The translations under genes and the position numbers were made by a program. From Blepharisma stoltei (lineage: Eukaryota; Ciliophora; Heterotrichea; Heterotrichida; Blepharismidae): a DNA stretch of 64,000 nt. Shown here in pieces: positions 21,184 through 30,524 of the stretch. Below the pieces are notes generated by a model. That model was not told the origin of the DNA, made no database searches, and saw nothing but the letters and a program-made list of their open reading frames with translations. The stretch is taken from contig CAJZBQ010000032.1 of NCBI GenBank assembly GCA_914767885.1, positions 806,001 to 870,000 of the forward strand. Direction: 5' to 3'. The stretch's first letter is position 1, and each line of letters begins with the position of its first letter.

Positions 21184-21864
21184 TTACCTCAGAGTTATAA
21201 TATGCTCTATCCCTGTACACAACTCGACTAGTTTTTTCTTGTGGATGCTGATGTGAAATGCTTCACCATCAAGCAGAAATGGGAACTCCCCATCTGTGTA
21301 TGTAAGGATCTCTTCGATTTTTTTTACTAGTGGCCTATAAGAGCCATCCGCAGCTTGCCATCAGAACCTTTCTGATGCTGAGCTTTCTCGGGCTAGTTTA
21401 TATGAGTCATTGCTTTCTGGCAGCCATAGGCTATTTTCCAAAAATTTTATTTTTGCTTCTTTTTGGTTTAATATAATTTTGCATGAATTTTGGCCTGTAA
21501 TAAAGGCTTTTTCTATTGTTTTATTGCTGTTTTCGTCAAATTCAATTCTGTTTTTATTTAATAGGTAGTTTCATTTTCCTTGAATTGCCTCAGAAGATGT
21601 AAAAAAAACTGTAATATTTGTGATGTCAATATTACTTAAATATGCTGGCAGGACAGGCTTGCTTATGTTTTCAACTTCAAAAATAATATCGGGGTTCTCA
21701 TCGAGAGATCGCCGACGATTATGAGCTGATTTTAAATTTTTGACACCGAGTCCAAATTTCGGCAGTTCTGTTGTGCTTCTCTTTATTTTGTACCTTGGCT
21801 GGCTTGTATTTTGATTATTAGATTCCGTCCTTTTACTAAATCCTTTAGTTATTGTTATAGTCAT
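21184..21864 (-). CDS. Protein with two WWE domains
   Basis: The frame continues through TGA Trp codons to TAA at 21184-21186, giving 226 aa. After a basic N-terminal 60 residues comes a first WWE-like unit (KWNYLLNKNRIEFDENSNK, TIEKAF, KIILNQKEAKIKFLEN) and a second (ERFWWQAADGSYRPLVKKIE, EILTYTDGEFPFLLDGEAFH). WWE domains bind ADP-ribose units, typically iso-ADP-ribose of poly(ADP-ribose), and occur in PARPs and ubiquitin ligases. No catalytic domain is attached. It ends 7 bases from the INTS7 stop, convergent. It is distinct from the WWE family at 30525-38802, which has an added zinc site. Confidence 0.65.
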
Positions 21865-22075
21865 AAATATCTTGGAAATAAATTATTTATGTAGTAATAT
21901 GATTTTATTATTGGTTTTATTAAAAAAAGCTTATATTATATGAAAATCGTCGATCAAGGATGGAATTAATTTTAAATAGAGTCGTTCAATCAAGGATTGA
22001 GAATGTAAGGGTAATACATTGAGGTATTTTTTTGCTAGATGTGCTCCCCATATTTATCTATTATCTTAAAAAATC

Positions 22076-23716
22076 TTAATCTTCTTCCAAAGAGTCCTGC
22101 AAGCTGTCTTTATCTTCTTGCGATTCTTCTGCATTTTCATCAATTTGTTTATCGTTTTCTTCAGGCTCTTTGACGTTTTTCATATAAAAATCTCTTAATT
22201 TTACAAGTGATTCCTGATGCCTTTTTTTTCTTTGGGAAATTTCTTCAATTCTTTCTTTAGTCAATCCTCTAAGCTGTCCTTGATTATTTAAAGCTACCAT
22301 TTCTGCAAAAGAGTGATCTAATGTAATTAGCAAACTTTCAGCCTTTTTTACAGCATCTTCCAGCTTATCTGTCCTATCAATTAGCATTTTTTCTCTTTTT
22401 GTCTGCAAATCTAACAAATTTTTAATTGATGAAATTTCAGCAGTTTTCTGCTTATCTCTGGCTTCTAAAATTGCAATTTTTTCTGTTAGGACTTTGACTT
22501 GTTTTGCTGACTCTCTTGACTCCTGTTCAATTTGATCAGATAATACTTGTTTTTCGTTCTCTAAAATCACTATTTTATCTCTATTCATAGACAGCTGGGT
22601 TTGCAATTCATTGATTTTTTTCATTTGTTCATGAATTGTATTCTCAACTTTGCTTTGAGGAATTTTTTCTCCTTGTTGGGACACAGAAACCTGTCAAGCT
22701 TGCCCAGGGCCTACTTCTGTTTTTTCAAGTGAATACACTTCAATAGGACAATAGCTCAGCTCAAGGCCGCCTAATAGTAATAACTGTGATTTATCTTCAG
22801 AACTCTGCCCCCAGCACATAGCATGCCCATATCTTCTGCTTGGGCAGTATCCTCCCATAATGGGAACGCTCCAATGCATTTGTTCTAAATCTAGTATATA
22901 AAAATCATTCAAAATGTTCAGTCTTTCTGCTCTCCCTTCTCTTAAGGACTCTACCCCTCCAAAAATTGCTATACAGTTGTTATCTAAAATTGCAGTCGCA
23001 TGAAACGCTCTTGGGCTTGGTCCTTTGCCTCTAGGTTGTGCCCGATGCCACCTCATGTCGCTTACATTTAAAATATATAGATCTGAGGAGTATTTCTGGA
23101 TACTAACTCCGCCAAATAAAATCAATGTGTCTTGGTAGCTGCACAATGTGTGACCTTTTCGAGGGCCAGGGCTTGATCCTTTAGTTTTATGCCTAACCCA
23201 GCCTGGTGCTGGGACTTCAGTCCCACTTGCACTTCAGTCAATGTCGAAAAATACAAAACTTCATAAGTCGTCTAATAACAAATTTTCAGGAGCACTGCAC
23301 CCTCCGTATAAAAAGACGGTGTCTCTTAGCTTACAAGCGGCATGATGAGCTCTTCCGCTTGGTTGGTCTATGATATAAAGCTTTTTCCAAATCCACTGAT
23401 CTAAATCTAAAGCATAAATATCACTTAAAGAGTCTCTTTTTTCGCCTTGGCCACCATGGACAAACATAACGTTGTGAACGTCATCAATTCAGGCGACATG
23501 GTAACCACGGCCTTTTGGGCCATTTCCTTCAGCTTCGATTGATTCCCATTGTCCGGTAACTGGATCATAAATAAAAACTTCGCTTGATCTTCGGTCGCCT
23601 GTGCCTCCAAAGAGGATTCATTTTCTAAGTCTGGCTGTATAGAGTAGGGATAAGCCTTCGCGAGGGCTTGGGACTGTGCCTTGAGATTTTAGTTTATGCC
23701 AAAATAAAGAATTCAT
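22076..23716 (-). CDS. Kelch-repeat beta-propeller protein with C-terminal coiled coil
   Basis: ATG at 23714-23716; a single 546-aa frame using several TGA Trp codons, including those at about 23489 and 23238. Residues 1-340 contain six kelch units with FGG or YGG and RxxH motifs (LFGGTGDRRSSEVFIYDP, VHGGQGEKRDSLSDIYALDL, LYGGCSAPENLLLDDLW, LFGGVSIQKYSSDLYIL, IFGGVESLREG, LLLGGLELSYCPIEVYSL). Residues about 345-520 form a coiled coil and the tail is acidic (DSLQDSLEED). Kelch plus coiled coil is seen in Rab9-effector-like and formin-associated proteins; function here is not assignable beyond a protein-binding scaffold. Confidence 0.85.
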
Positions 23717-23815
23717 ATATACTAACATATAAGGGAAAAGATCTGAATAATTTAATTGAAATTTCGACCATTTATCAAGGGAAAGGGTATATTAAATGTT
23801 AAATTTTAGGAAAAG

Positions 23816-25085
23816 TTACATAAGAGTAGGTGTCGGAGTTTTAGTAGAGCCATAAGAGAAGCTGGAAGATGCAGCTTTTCGTCGAGAAGAAGGAGCACAG
23901 TAAGGAGTAGAGATTTTTCGAGCAAAAATTCCATTAAGTGATAAGCTGTCTTCTTCAAGAGAAGAAGAAAGGTCGAAGGAGGCATTTTGGTTGGCAGATG
24001 ATCGATTTTTTATATGGTGAATTCTTCGTCGATGAAAATTTTGAGAAGGAAGAACAGATGCAGGCCTCATTGACTCATTTAAAGACTTTTCGTGGTCTGC
24101 CATATACTCACTTAGTTTTTCCCTAATTTTCATACGGAGTCTAGGATTCTGCATTACCACTTTTGCATTTTTAAGCTCTTCCTGCAATGACTTAATATGC
24201 TCTTTAGCTCGATTATCAATAAGCTCCCTGACTTCTAGCTCTTTTTCAGCATTTTTTTTATATTTTTCGAATCTGCTTATATTTTACTCAATTTCCATCC
24301 TCTGTTTTACCTCTTCTCATTCTTTTTCCTTCATCTCAAAATTATTTTTCAAGTTTTCAATTTCTTTTTCGTAAAATTTTTTTAATTTTTCCTTCTTTTC
24401 TTTAGCCTTTTTTGCCTTTTCTTTAGCTTTATTTGTATCTTCTTGATATATAAGACAAACTTCTTTCATATTTTCTATTTGATTTGATAAATTTATAATT
24501 TCTTGAGAAAATTGTAGGCCGGGATTTTCTTTCGGTGATTTATTAGGGTCGGTTCCTAAAGACTTTAGATCGAGCCTTTGTGTGGAAAAAAAAATTTCAA
24601 GGTCGATTAGCATTGAAGTCAGTTGGGCAATAGTTTTGTCTTTATAGAAAGCAAGCATTTTAAGCTCTTCATATTCGTTAATTAAGCCTCCAATATCTTG
24701 GGTGTACTTAGTTTCGAGCTCTTTAAACATGTCTTTATAATGATTTTTCGTCCGATTTCGAATCACAATTGAATTAGCAGCTAATTCTTCGTCTTTAGCT
24801 TGCCGTATCCTTGTGAGCTTTTCTTTGAGGATCTCGATTGATCAATTCGAGCCGATTTCGGTTGTGTTTTTGATATTAATTTCAGGGTTTAGATCTGGGA
24901 TACTTGATTTCTGCTTTAAATCTTTTAATTGTTGAGATTTTTGAGAAAAGAGTTGATAAGCAAAATTAGCAAAAATTTTATTTTGTAGAGGTGGTTTCTG
25001 ATTCAAAAAATACCTTGTCAAGCTCAGTTCAAAATTCCAAATCTGAATCGTTAGATTCGGACCTGTTTGTATCGAGTTCTCCCAT
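23816..25085 (-). CDS. Coiled-coil protein, two tiny introns
   Basis: ATG at 25083-25085. A 16-nt intron (24998-25013, GTATTTTTTGAATCAG in gene sense) and a 15-nt intron (24273-24287, GTAAAATATAAGCAG) bring three frame segments together into 412 aa. Residues about 60-290 are a long coiled coil (ELETKYTQDIGGLINEYEEL, KEKAKKAKEKKEKLKKFYEK); the C terminus is Ser-rich and basic with a KTPTPTLM end. Unrecognised; size and shape suit a cytoskeletal or basal-body component (inference). Confidence 0.75.
24273..24287 (-). other. 15-nt spliceosomal intron
   Basis: In gene sense GTAAAATATAAGCAG; removal joins QRMEIE to FEKYKKNAEKEL and removes an in-frame TAA. Confidence 0.75.
24998..25013 (-). other. 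16-nt spliceosomal intron
   Basis: In gene sense GTATTTTTTGAATCAG; removal shifts phase by one, joining TELDK to KPPLQNKIFANFAYQ. Confidence 0.75.
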
Positions 25086-26111
25086 TTCTAAATAGAAATT
25101 GTATTTATAAGAAAATTTTAATTAGAAAAGTCAATACTTTTATTGTGAAAAAATTGTTGGAATAAATTAAATTAAGAGTCTCAAAGTCTTGCGGATTTGA
25201 TGCCTCAACACATTTTGGCCGATGATAACCTACTAGAAAGGCGGAAATCAGCTGCCTTTTGGAACAGTGGCCTTCTCTAGGAGAAGTGCTTGCACTGTGA
25301 TCGAAGAGTGTAGACAGGCTAGGAGGCGCCCTATCAGTACGCCATGGGTGCAATGGAGGTAAAGGTTAGCCCGATACCCCTTGATGTCCACCTTAGTAAA
25401 GGTGACACCCAGGAAAAAAGGAGCCAGGCCCTTCTGAACCGGAAGGGTAAAAAGCTGTGGCTCAAAAAACCTTTTGGATAATTAATACTTGGTCTTAGAG
25501 TCATCAGCTAACTCCTAAGGCCACCCATTCACAAAAATTCATTCAAAGGTGAGAATTAAAGGATCCCATCCTTTATTTAGGCTATAAAGAGACTTTTGCA
25601 ATCAGGGTGATATATTCTCGTCAAGGACATATTATGTCGCCACTCTATATTAATTTGTTGGAGTAAAGAAAAAAGTCATCTTTTCCTTAAGTAAAGAGCC
25701 TTTTTATTAAGTTTATAACTTCCTGTATAATTATTGCTATCTAATATCATTAATATTATTTAATTTAATCCAAAGCCATCAGCATGCTGATTAGATAATA
25801 CTTTGACTGATTAAGCATATACTCTTTAATAATAAATACCATTAAAGCTTCATGCATACCAAGCTTATTTTAGAGATTCTGCCTTGATCTGATATTTAAT
25901 AAATAATGGTATTTTACTTTCTTTATCCCAAAATTTTCTCTTCCAGATATTTTGTTATAAATGATAAGATTGCATATTAAACGGTCTAAATTCTCATATA
26001 TTCTCACACTGCTTACTTAAAATAACGCCAAAAAACAGTCTTATGCAAATTACTTATTTACTTATCTGTAAAATTTAATCTTTATAGACTCACTAAAATA
26101 TTCTTAACCAA
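25086..26111. other. Intergenic with a G+C-rich island at about 25180-25580
   Basis: No gene is seen. The first 500 bases contain a block whose composition stands out against the AT-rich surroundings, with no long frame and no match I recognise. It resembles in composition the inserts flanked by long direct repeats (for example 13221-13651), but with no reading frame here its limits cannot be fixed. The rest is plain AT-rich spacer. Confidence 0.45.
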
Positions 26112-26723
26112 ATGTTTAGTGCTATTAAGCTAGGATTGATTATTTTTGTACTTATTAAAGACAGCAACCTTTGTATAGAAGCCCTGACCTTAAGCTTTAT
26201 TCTTATTGGTGCATGCGAAGCTTATGAGCTAATTTTTAGCTGCCTGGTTGTCATCCCTCCCTTTTTATTTCATCAGAACGTTTCGCAAGGGACTATATAT
26301 GCAGGACAGCTGATATATGAATTGTAATGTCCAATTAGGTTCCGAGCAATTTTTACTTTTGTAATGTCATATAATTTTATTGAAGAAGATGAGTGTACTA
26401 TGAATATACGGTCTGGATTACTGGCGATTTATTTAATTATCAGTGCTTTTTTAGGGTATTTTATCTTCACAATTTTTATTATTTTATATTGTTGGCAACA
26501 GAAAGTAAAAAATCAAGAAAATTCAGAAGAAGTTAAAAATATATTGAATAAATATAAAACAGAGATTCCGATAGCAGAAGTATGTGGTATTTGTTTAGAA
26601 AATGAAGGAGGAGAAAGCGTGGTATTAAGATGTGGGCATGGATTTCATTCAAAATGTATAGAGGGATGGCTGGAAATTAAAAAACTTTGCCCTATGTGTA
26701 GATCAGAACAAGGAAGTTTTTAG
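26112..26723 (+). CDS. RING-H2 finger membrane protein (probable E3 ubiquitin ligase), one 15-nt intron
   Basis: ATG 26112; intron GTAATGTCCAATTAG at 26324-26338; stop TAG 26721-26723; 198 aa. Four hydrophobic segments (about residues 3-20, 26-55, 70-80 and 97-122) are followed by a short cytosolic linker and a RING-H2 at about 153-193: VCGICLENEGG, then VLRCGHGFHSKCIEGWL and LCPMCR, with all eight metal ligands. Membrane RING-H2 proteins are E3 ligases of the ER, Golgi or endosomes. The joined text is ...GQLIYELFRAIFTFVMSYNF. Confidence 0.85.
26324..26338 (+). other. 15-nt spliceosomal intron
   Basis: GTAATGTCCAATTAG; removal changes YEL-stop into YELFRAIFTFVMSYN. Confidence 0.75.
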
Positions 26724-26822
26724 AGAAAAATTGTGATGAAATAGATTTTTTGCTTTTTTTGGAATTTTCAATAAAATAATTTTGCATTTCACTAGTCAAG
26801 TGTTTATCAGAAATTTCTTAAT

Positions 26823-27971
26823 TTATATTATAGTTCTTACTGGCCGAATTATCTGGGTCCGTGCCCGAATAATATTGCCAGCTACAAATCCTGTCAGTTT
26901 ATCATAATCGTCCTCATCTAATATGTCTGTTTTTAATATTTGCTCCATCAAATCTTCAAATGTAATGAGACCTTCAACTATGTCATCATCTCTGATAATT
27001 GCCATTTGAATTTTTTCAAATTTAAATTTTTGTAGCAGCTCTAACAAAGTCATTCTGGATCTTACAAAAAATGGATTTTTCAAAGGAATCTTTAAATCCT
27101 TTATAGCTTTTCCTTTTTCGACACCTAAAAGTGTTTTGACCATCAATATGCCAATGATATCATTTTTAAACTCACCATTATAAATAGGAACTCTACTATA
27201 TCCTTGAACTAGCACCTCTTTTAGCTTCTTTTTGCCAAGAATTGTATCATTGCTTAAACAATACATTTTCTGATATGGGATCATATGGTCTTTCACTATT
27301 TCTTTGCCTAAATCCATTGCTCCATGAATTATTTTAATCTGCCTAATAAAAAGTCCTGATTTTCTTCTTTCATTTTCGCTATTAACAATTGCTTGATGAA
27401 GCGAAATAAGCGTTTTCAGCTCATCATGCTTTAGTTTCTTCGTTGAATCTTTAATTCCAAAGACTTTATCTAGTAATTTAGCTATAGGATAGCTCAATGG
27501 AAATAAAAGGACTGTTATAAATTTCACGACAGGGCACATCCTGTATGCAATTTTTAGCTGATCAGGCCCAGTGCAGATAGCTTGTGGAAAAATTTCTCCA
27601 AAAATCATGACAAAGAGAACACTTATGACTATTGATAAGATTGGGGATACTATAGCTTCTAAAAATAAAGGTAAAGCTTCCATAGCAGCAGCATTGCCAA
27701 GCAATAAAGTTACTAACACTAAATGATGGTTGCTTATAGTTGATAATATTTTTTCTGCTTGCTTTTTTTCTGAACTAGTGCCTGACTCAAGCTTTAATTC
27801 AAGATAAAATTCGTCTAATGATAAAAGACCGACTGTGAGGCCAGACATAAGCCCAGAGATAAATACGAGTCCTAATGAAATCACACTATAGACGGTGTAT
27901 ACTTCGATGCTTTGCTCTTCTACTAGTGCGATAGCTTCAGCTTGTATTAATAAAAATAGGTAGATTATCAT
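26823..27971 (-). CDS. CNNM-type (DUF21 plus CBS pair) membrane protein, likely Mg2+/divalent metal transporter
   Basis: A 382-aa uninterrupted frame. N-terminal signal-like helix, then a DUF21 domain (about residues 25-200) with SGLMSGLTVGLLSLD, VTLLLGNAAAMEALPLFL and MIFGEIFPQAICT, three conserved blocks of the CNNM/CorC family. A CBS pair follows (about 215-355: DHMIPYQKMYCL, GYSRVPIYNGEFKNDIIGIL, DDIVEGLITFEDLMEQIL). Family members export or regulate magnesium at plasma or basolateral membranes. The usual C-terminal cyclic-nucleotide-binding-like domain is absent, as in many protist members. No TGA codons in frame. Confidence 0.88.
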   Translation of the reverse strand: MIIYLFLLIQAEAIALVEEQSIEVYTVYSVISLGLVFISGLMSGLTVGLLSLDEFYLELKLESGTSSEKKQAEKILSTISNHHLVLVTLLLGNAAAMEALPLFLEAIVSPILSIVISVLFVMIFGEIFPQAICTGPDQLKIAYRMCPVVKFITVLLFPLSYPIAKLLDKVFGIKDSTKKLKHDELKTLISLHQAIVNSENERRKSGLFIRQIKIIHGAMDLGKEIVKDHMIPYQKMYCLSNDTILGKKKLKEVLVQGYSRVPIYNGEFKNDIIGILMVKTLLGVEKGKAIKDLKIPLKNPFFVRSRMTLLELLQKFKFEKIQMAIIRDDDIVEGLITFEDLMEQILKTDILDEDDYDKLTGFVAGNIIRARTQIIRPVRTII

Positions 27972-28105
27972 AGTCTGTGAAATAATATTTTATAAAAATT
28001 TTTTGCATATTTTATATGTAAAAAATTTTCATAATAGAGATTTCAAACAGCAAAGAAATTTGATATTATTTGGATAAGAAAATTAAATATTAGATTGCCA
28101 AATAT

Positions 28106-29275
28106 TATAGCTCATATCCCTATATAGATTTCTTTATCGAATCAAATGTAATAGAAAATATAACGACCAAGAAAAACTCTATTAAAGAACGAGCTGGATC
28201 TCTGTACCTGGAAGAGTTAAAACATGGCATGTCAAAAATGGTTACAAGTGTGAAAAAAGTTGGCCACGCACTAATTATCAAAATCGCAATATTAAAACAT
28301 GAGTTTTATTTTTAAGATGTCATTTTAGACTGGCATTGATAAATATCTTACCTACTTTTTCTCTTCCCTGAAATTAGGTTCAAGCAAATAAATTATGTTA
28401 AATTAAGAGCGCATAGTAATTATAAAAGGGCATTTCTTTTTTAAAAGCTTCGAGCAATATTTCCATATTTATACTAAAGCCATTACATATGAGCCCTTCC
28501 GTGAATAAGCATCCTCCGAAGCTAAAAAGTTTAGTAATCAAGTTCATTGTTTATTATAAAATTGGAATATTTAAATCAATAAATTTATCAACCGTTTTGA
28601 TGAACAGTTTTAATTTTTTAAATTATATGCCATTTTTATTTTCACAATAGGCAATTTCATATTCGCCTTTAAGAACTCAATTATTAAGCATCCTTTGAGG
28701 CTAAAAAGTGTAACGAATTAAGCTCATTACTCCATTATAAAATTGGAATATTTGAATCAATAAATTGATCAGCCATTTTGATACACAGTTCGTGATAAGT
28801 TTTTTAATTTTTTAAAAAATAAGACCTATTGCTTGGCTTTTGAAAGAAACGCATTTTCGGTCTTCTACTCCATCAATGACTTCTCCAGCGATGTTTTTTA
28901 TGAACACTAATTAATGTCAATATTTATAGGTCTTAAGACTTCTCCAGCGATATTTTTTATGGGGATTAATTGATGCAAATATTTATCTTAACTTTTATAA
29001 TGATTTTCTACTTTAAATTTAAACTTATTTCTTGGTTAGACTTAAATTCTATAATGACATCTTTAAAAATAAAAATTTATGTTTTATAAAGGCATTTTAA
29101 AAATTACCGCGTTGTCAACTTTGTTCACACTTTTCAACCATTTTTTGGCATGCCGCTTTTTAACTCTTCCTGGTATAAAAATCCAGCTTGTGCCTTTTAA
29201 TAGAGTATTTCTTGGTCGTTATATTTCCATTGCATTTGGTTTGATAAAGAAATTTATATAGAGGTATGAGCTATA
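28106..29275. mobile_element. 1.17-kb element with about 225-bp terminal inverted repeats, non-coding
   Basis: The left arm (28106 to about 28331) and the right arm (29049 to 29275) are imperfect reverse complements over their full length; shared landmarks are TATAGCTCAT, ATATAACGACCAAGAAA, GGAAGAGTTAAAA and AAGATGTCAT. Ends read TATAGCTC and GAGCTATA, with a possible TA duplication. The interior holds an imperfect direct repeat of about 130 bp (about 28503-28640 and 28680-28815) and a tandem pair of about 50 bp (28876-28985). No transposase frame is present, so this is a non-autonomous or decayed element, perhaps Tc1/mariner-like from the TA flank (inference). Confidence 0.75.
28876..28985. 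repeat. Tandem pair of about 55-bp units
   Basis: The words GACTTCTCCAGCGAT, TTTTTTATG and AATATTTAT recur in the same order and spacing at 28876-28930 and 28932-28985, inside the long-TIR element. Confidence 0.6.
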
Positions 29276-29516
29276 CTTAAGAATATTTTAAAATAGTATA
29301 TGCATTTTATAAAAATTTGAGGTTGAATTGAAAAGGATTTGGGCAGAATAGCATATTGCTATCACATTTGATTTAAAAAGATAAATTTTTTAATAAAAAT
29401 AATTATGGGGTATAAAGATCTTACTCACGAATTCATTAATAGAGCTAGCAATTTTATTAATTAAACAAAGGTGTATATAAAAATTTTAAACAATGTGCAT
29501 ATACTTTGCCCATTAG

Positions 29517-29726
29517 ATGGGAGAAATTAGTCAAAATATATTAGGGAAAACAGCTGAAATTGAATCATTTAAAGGTTTGAAGTATTTTGGTACAATAGCT
29601 CAAATTAATTCACGAGCATTGACGCTGACACTTATGAACGTAAAGCAGAAGGACAGCAAAGATTTTTTTAACGATTTTTTGGTATTTCGAGTAATCGATA
29701 TGAAATATTTATGAATTAAAGAATAA
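29517..29726 (+). CDS. Minimal LSm14/Scd6-type Sm-like protein
   Basis: ATG 29517; a TGA at 29712-29714 reads as Trp and TAA 29724-29726 ends a 69-aa protein. The pattern LGKTAEIESFKGLKYFGTIA, INSRALTLTLMNV and FLVFRVIDMKYL follows the LSm14 fold: I-S-x-x-x-x-RY-x-G-x-I, S-x-VAL-x-VR and Y-x-x-FR-x-x-DI-x-x-L. LSm14/Scd6 proteins work in mRNA storage and decapping, but here only the Sm fold is present, without the DFDF or FFD motifs. It is a paralogue of the next gene. Confidence 0.6.
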
Positions 29727-30062
29727 TCAAAATTAATTCAATTTTTATTTAAACATTAAAGACAGGCTTTTAGGATTAAGGCTTTAATTTTCTGGTCATA
29801 AAAGTATGCATTCTTAGCTAGCTATAATTAAAAAATAATCTATTTACTCAAAACAAAAATCTGCTAAAAGGGCGGAAACTAAAAAGATCACTCTTAAACC
29901 AAATTTAATGCTATTACAGTCTCTTTAAGTAAAATATTTATTTCAAACGAATAATCATCAAATTTCTTTATTATATAGAAAAATTTTACTTTAAGAGCCA
30001 TATTTCTAATGCCTCCATTTCTGGATTTCAGTTTAATTAAACAAGCCTTTATTATATAAAAA

Positions 30063-30320
30063 ATGATCAGGAGTAGCGTGCTAGGCAGAACAATTGAAAT
30101 CACCACATTCAGAGGCATAAGATACTCAGGAACAATCATCCAAGTTAATCCTCGGAGTCTCTACGTCACACTTTCCAAGGTCCGAAGAATTGGCAAACGC
30201 GAGACATTTTACGACTTTTTTGTCTTTAGAGCTACTGATATACAAAATTTGTACTTTGATGAAGACCCTGCAATTATTTGTAGAGGACCAAAGGTAAACA
30301 AGCTTATCGATGCTAATTAA
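30063..30320 (+). CDS. Minimal LSm14/Scd6-type Sm-like protein, paralogue
   Basis: An 85-aa protein: SVLGRTIEITTFRGIRYSGT, INPRS-like QVNPRSLYVTLSKVRRIGKR and FFVFRATDIQNLYF. The match to the LSm14 domain is clearer than in the copy at 29517: RYSGTI, VTLSKVR and FRATDI are the conserved positions. No C-terminal extension. The two genes are tandem and about 550 bases apart, with nothing coding between them, suggesting a local duplication. Confidence 0.7.
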   Translation: MIRSSVLGRTIEITTFRGIRYSGTIIQVNPRSLYVTLSKVRRIGKRETFYDFFVFRATDIQNLYFDEDPAIICRGPKVNKLIDAN

Positions 30321-30524
30321 TAAATTTACTATTTTAGTAATCAAACCCTTAATAAAATTTTCTTTAAACGAGCACAAAAGCTATTTTTAAGCTATTGTCA
30401 AAACGATATAATACATTTGAGTATGAATTGCTATTTATTAGTTAAATCAGTGTCTATTACTTATAAGTATAAATAATTAATTATGCTTAGAAATTATGAT
30501 TTTATTAGCTGCTCTTATTCATAA

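Noticed and set aside
23425-23610. 61-codon minus-strand frame overlapping the kelch gene
   Set aside because: Out of frame with the kelch repeats, which are continuous once TGA is read as Trp.
28503-28985. CRISPR-like or satellite array
   Set aside because: Only two imperfect units of each type, no regular spacers; it belongs to a long-TIR element.
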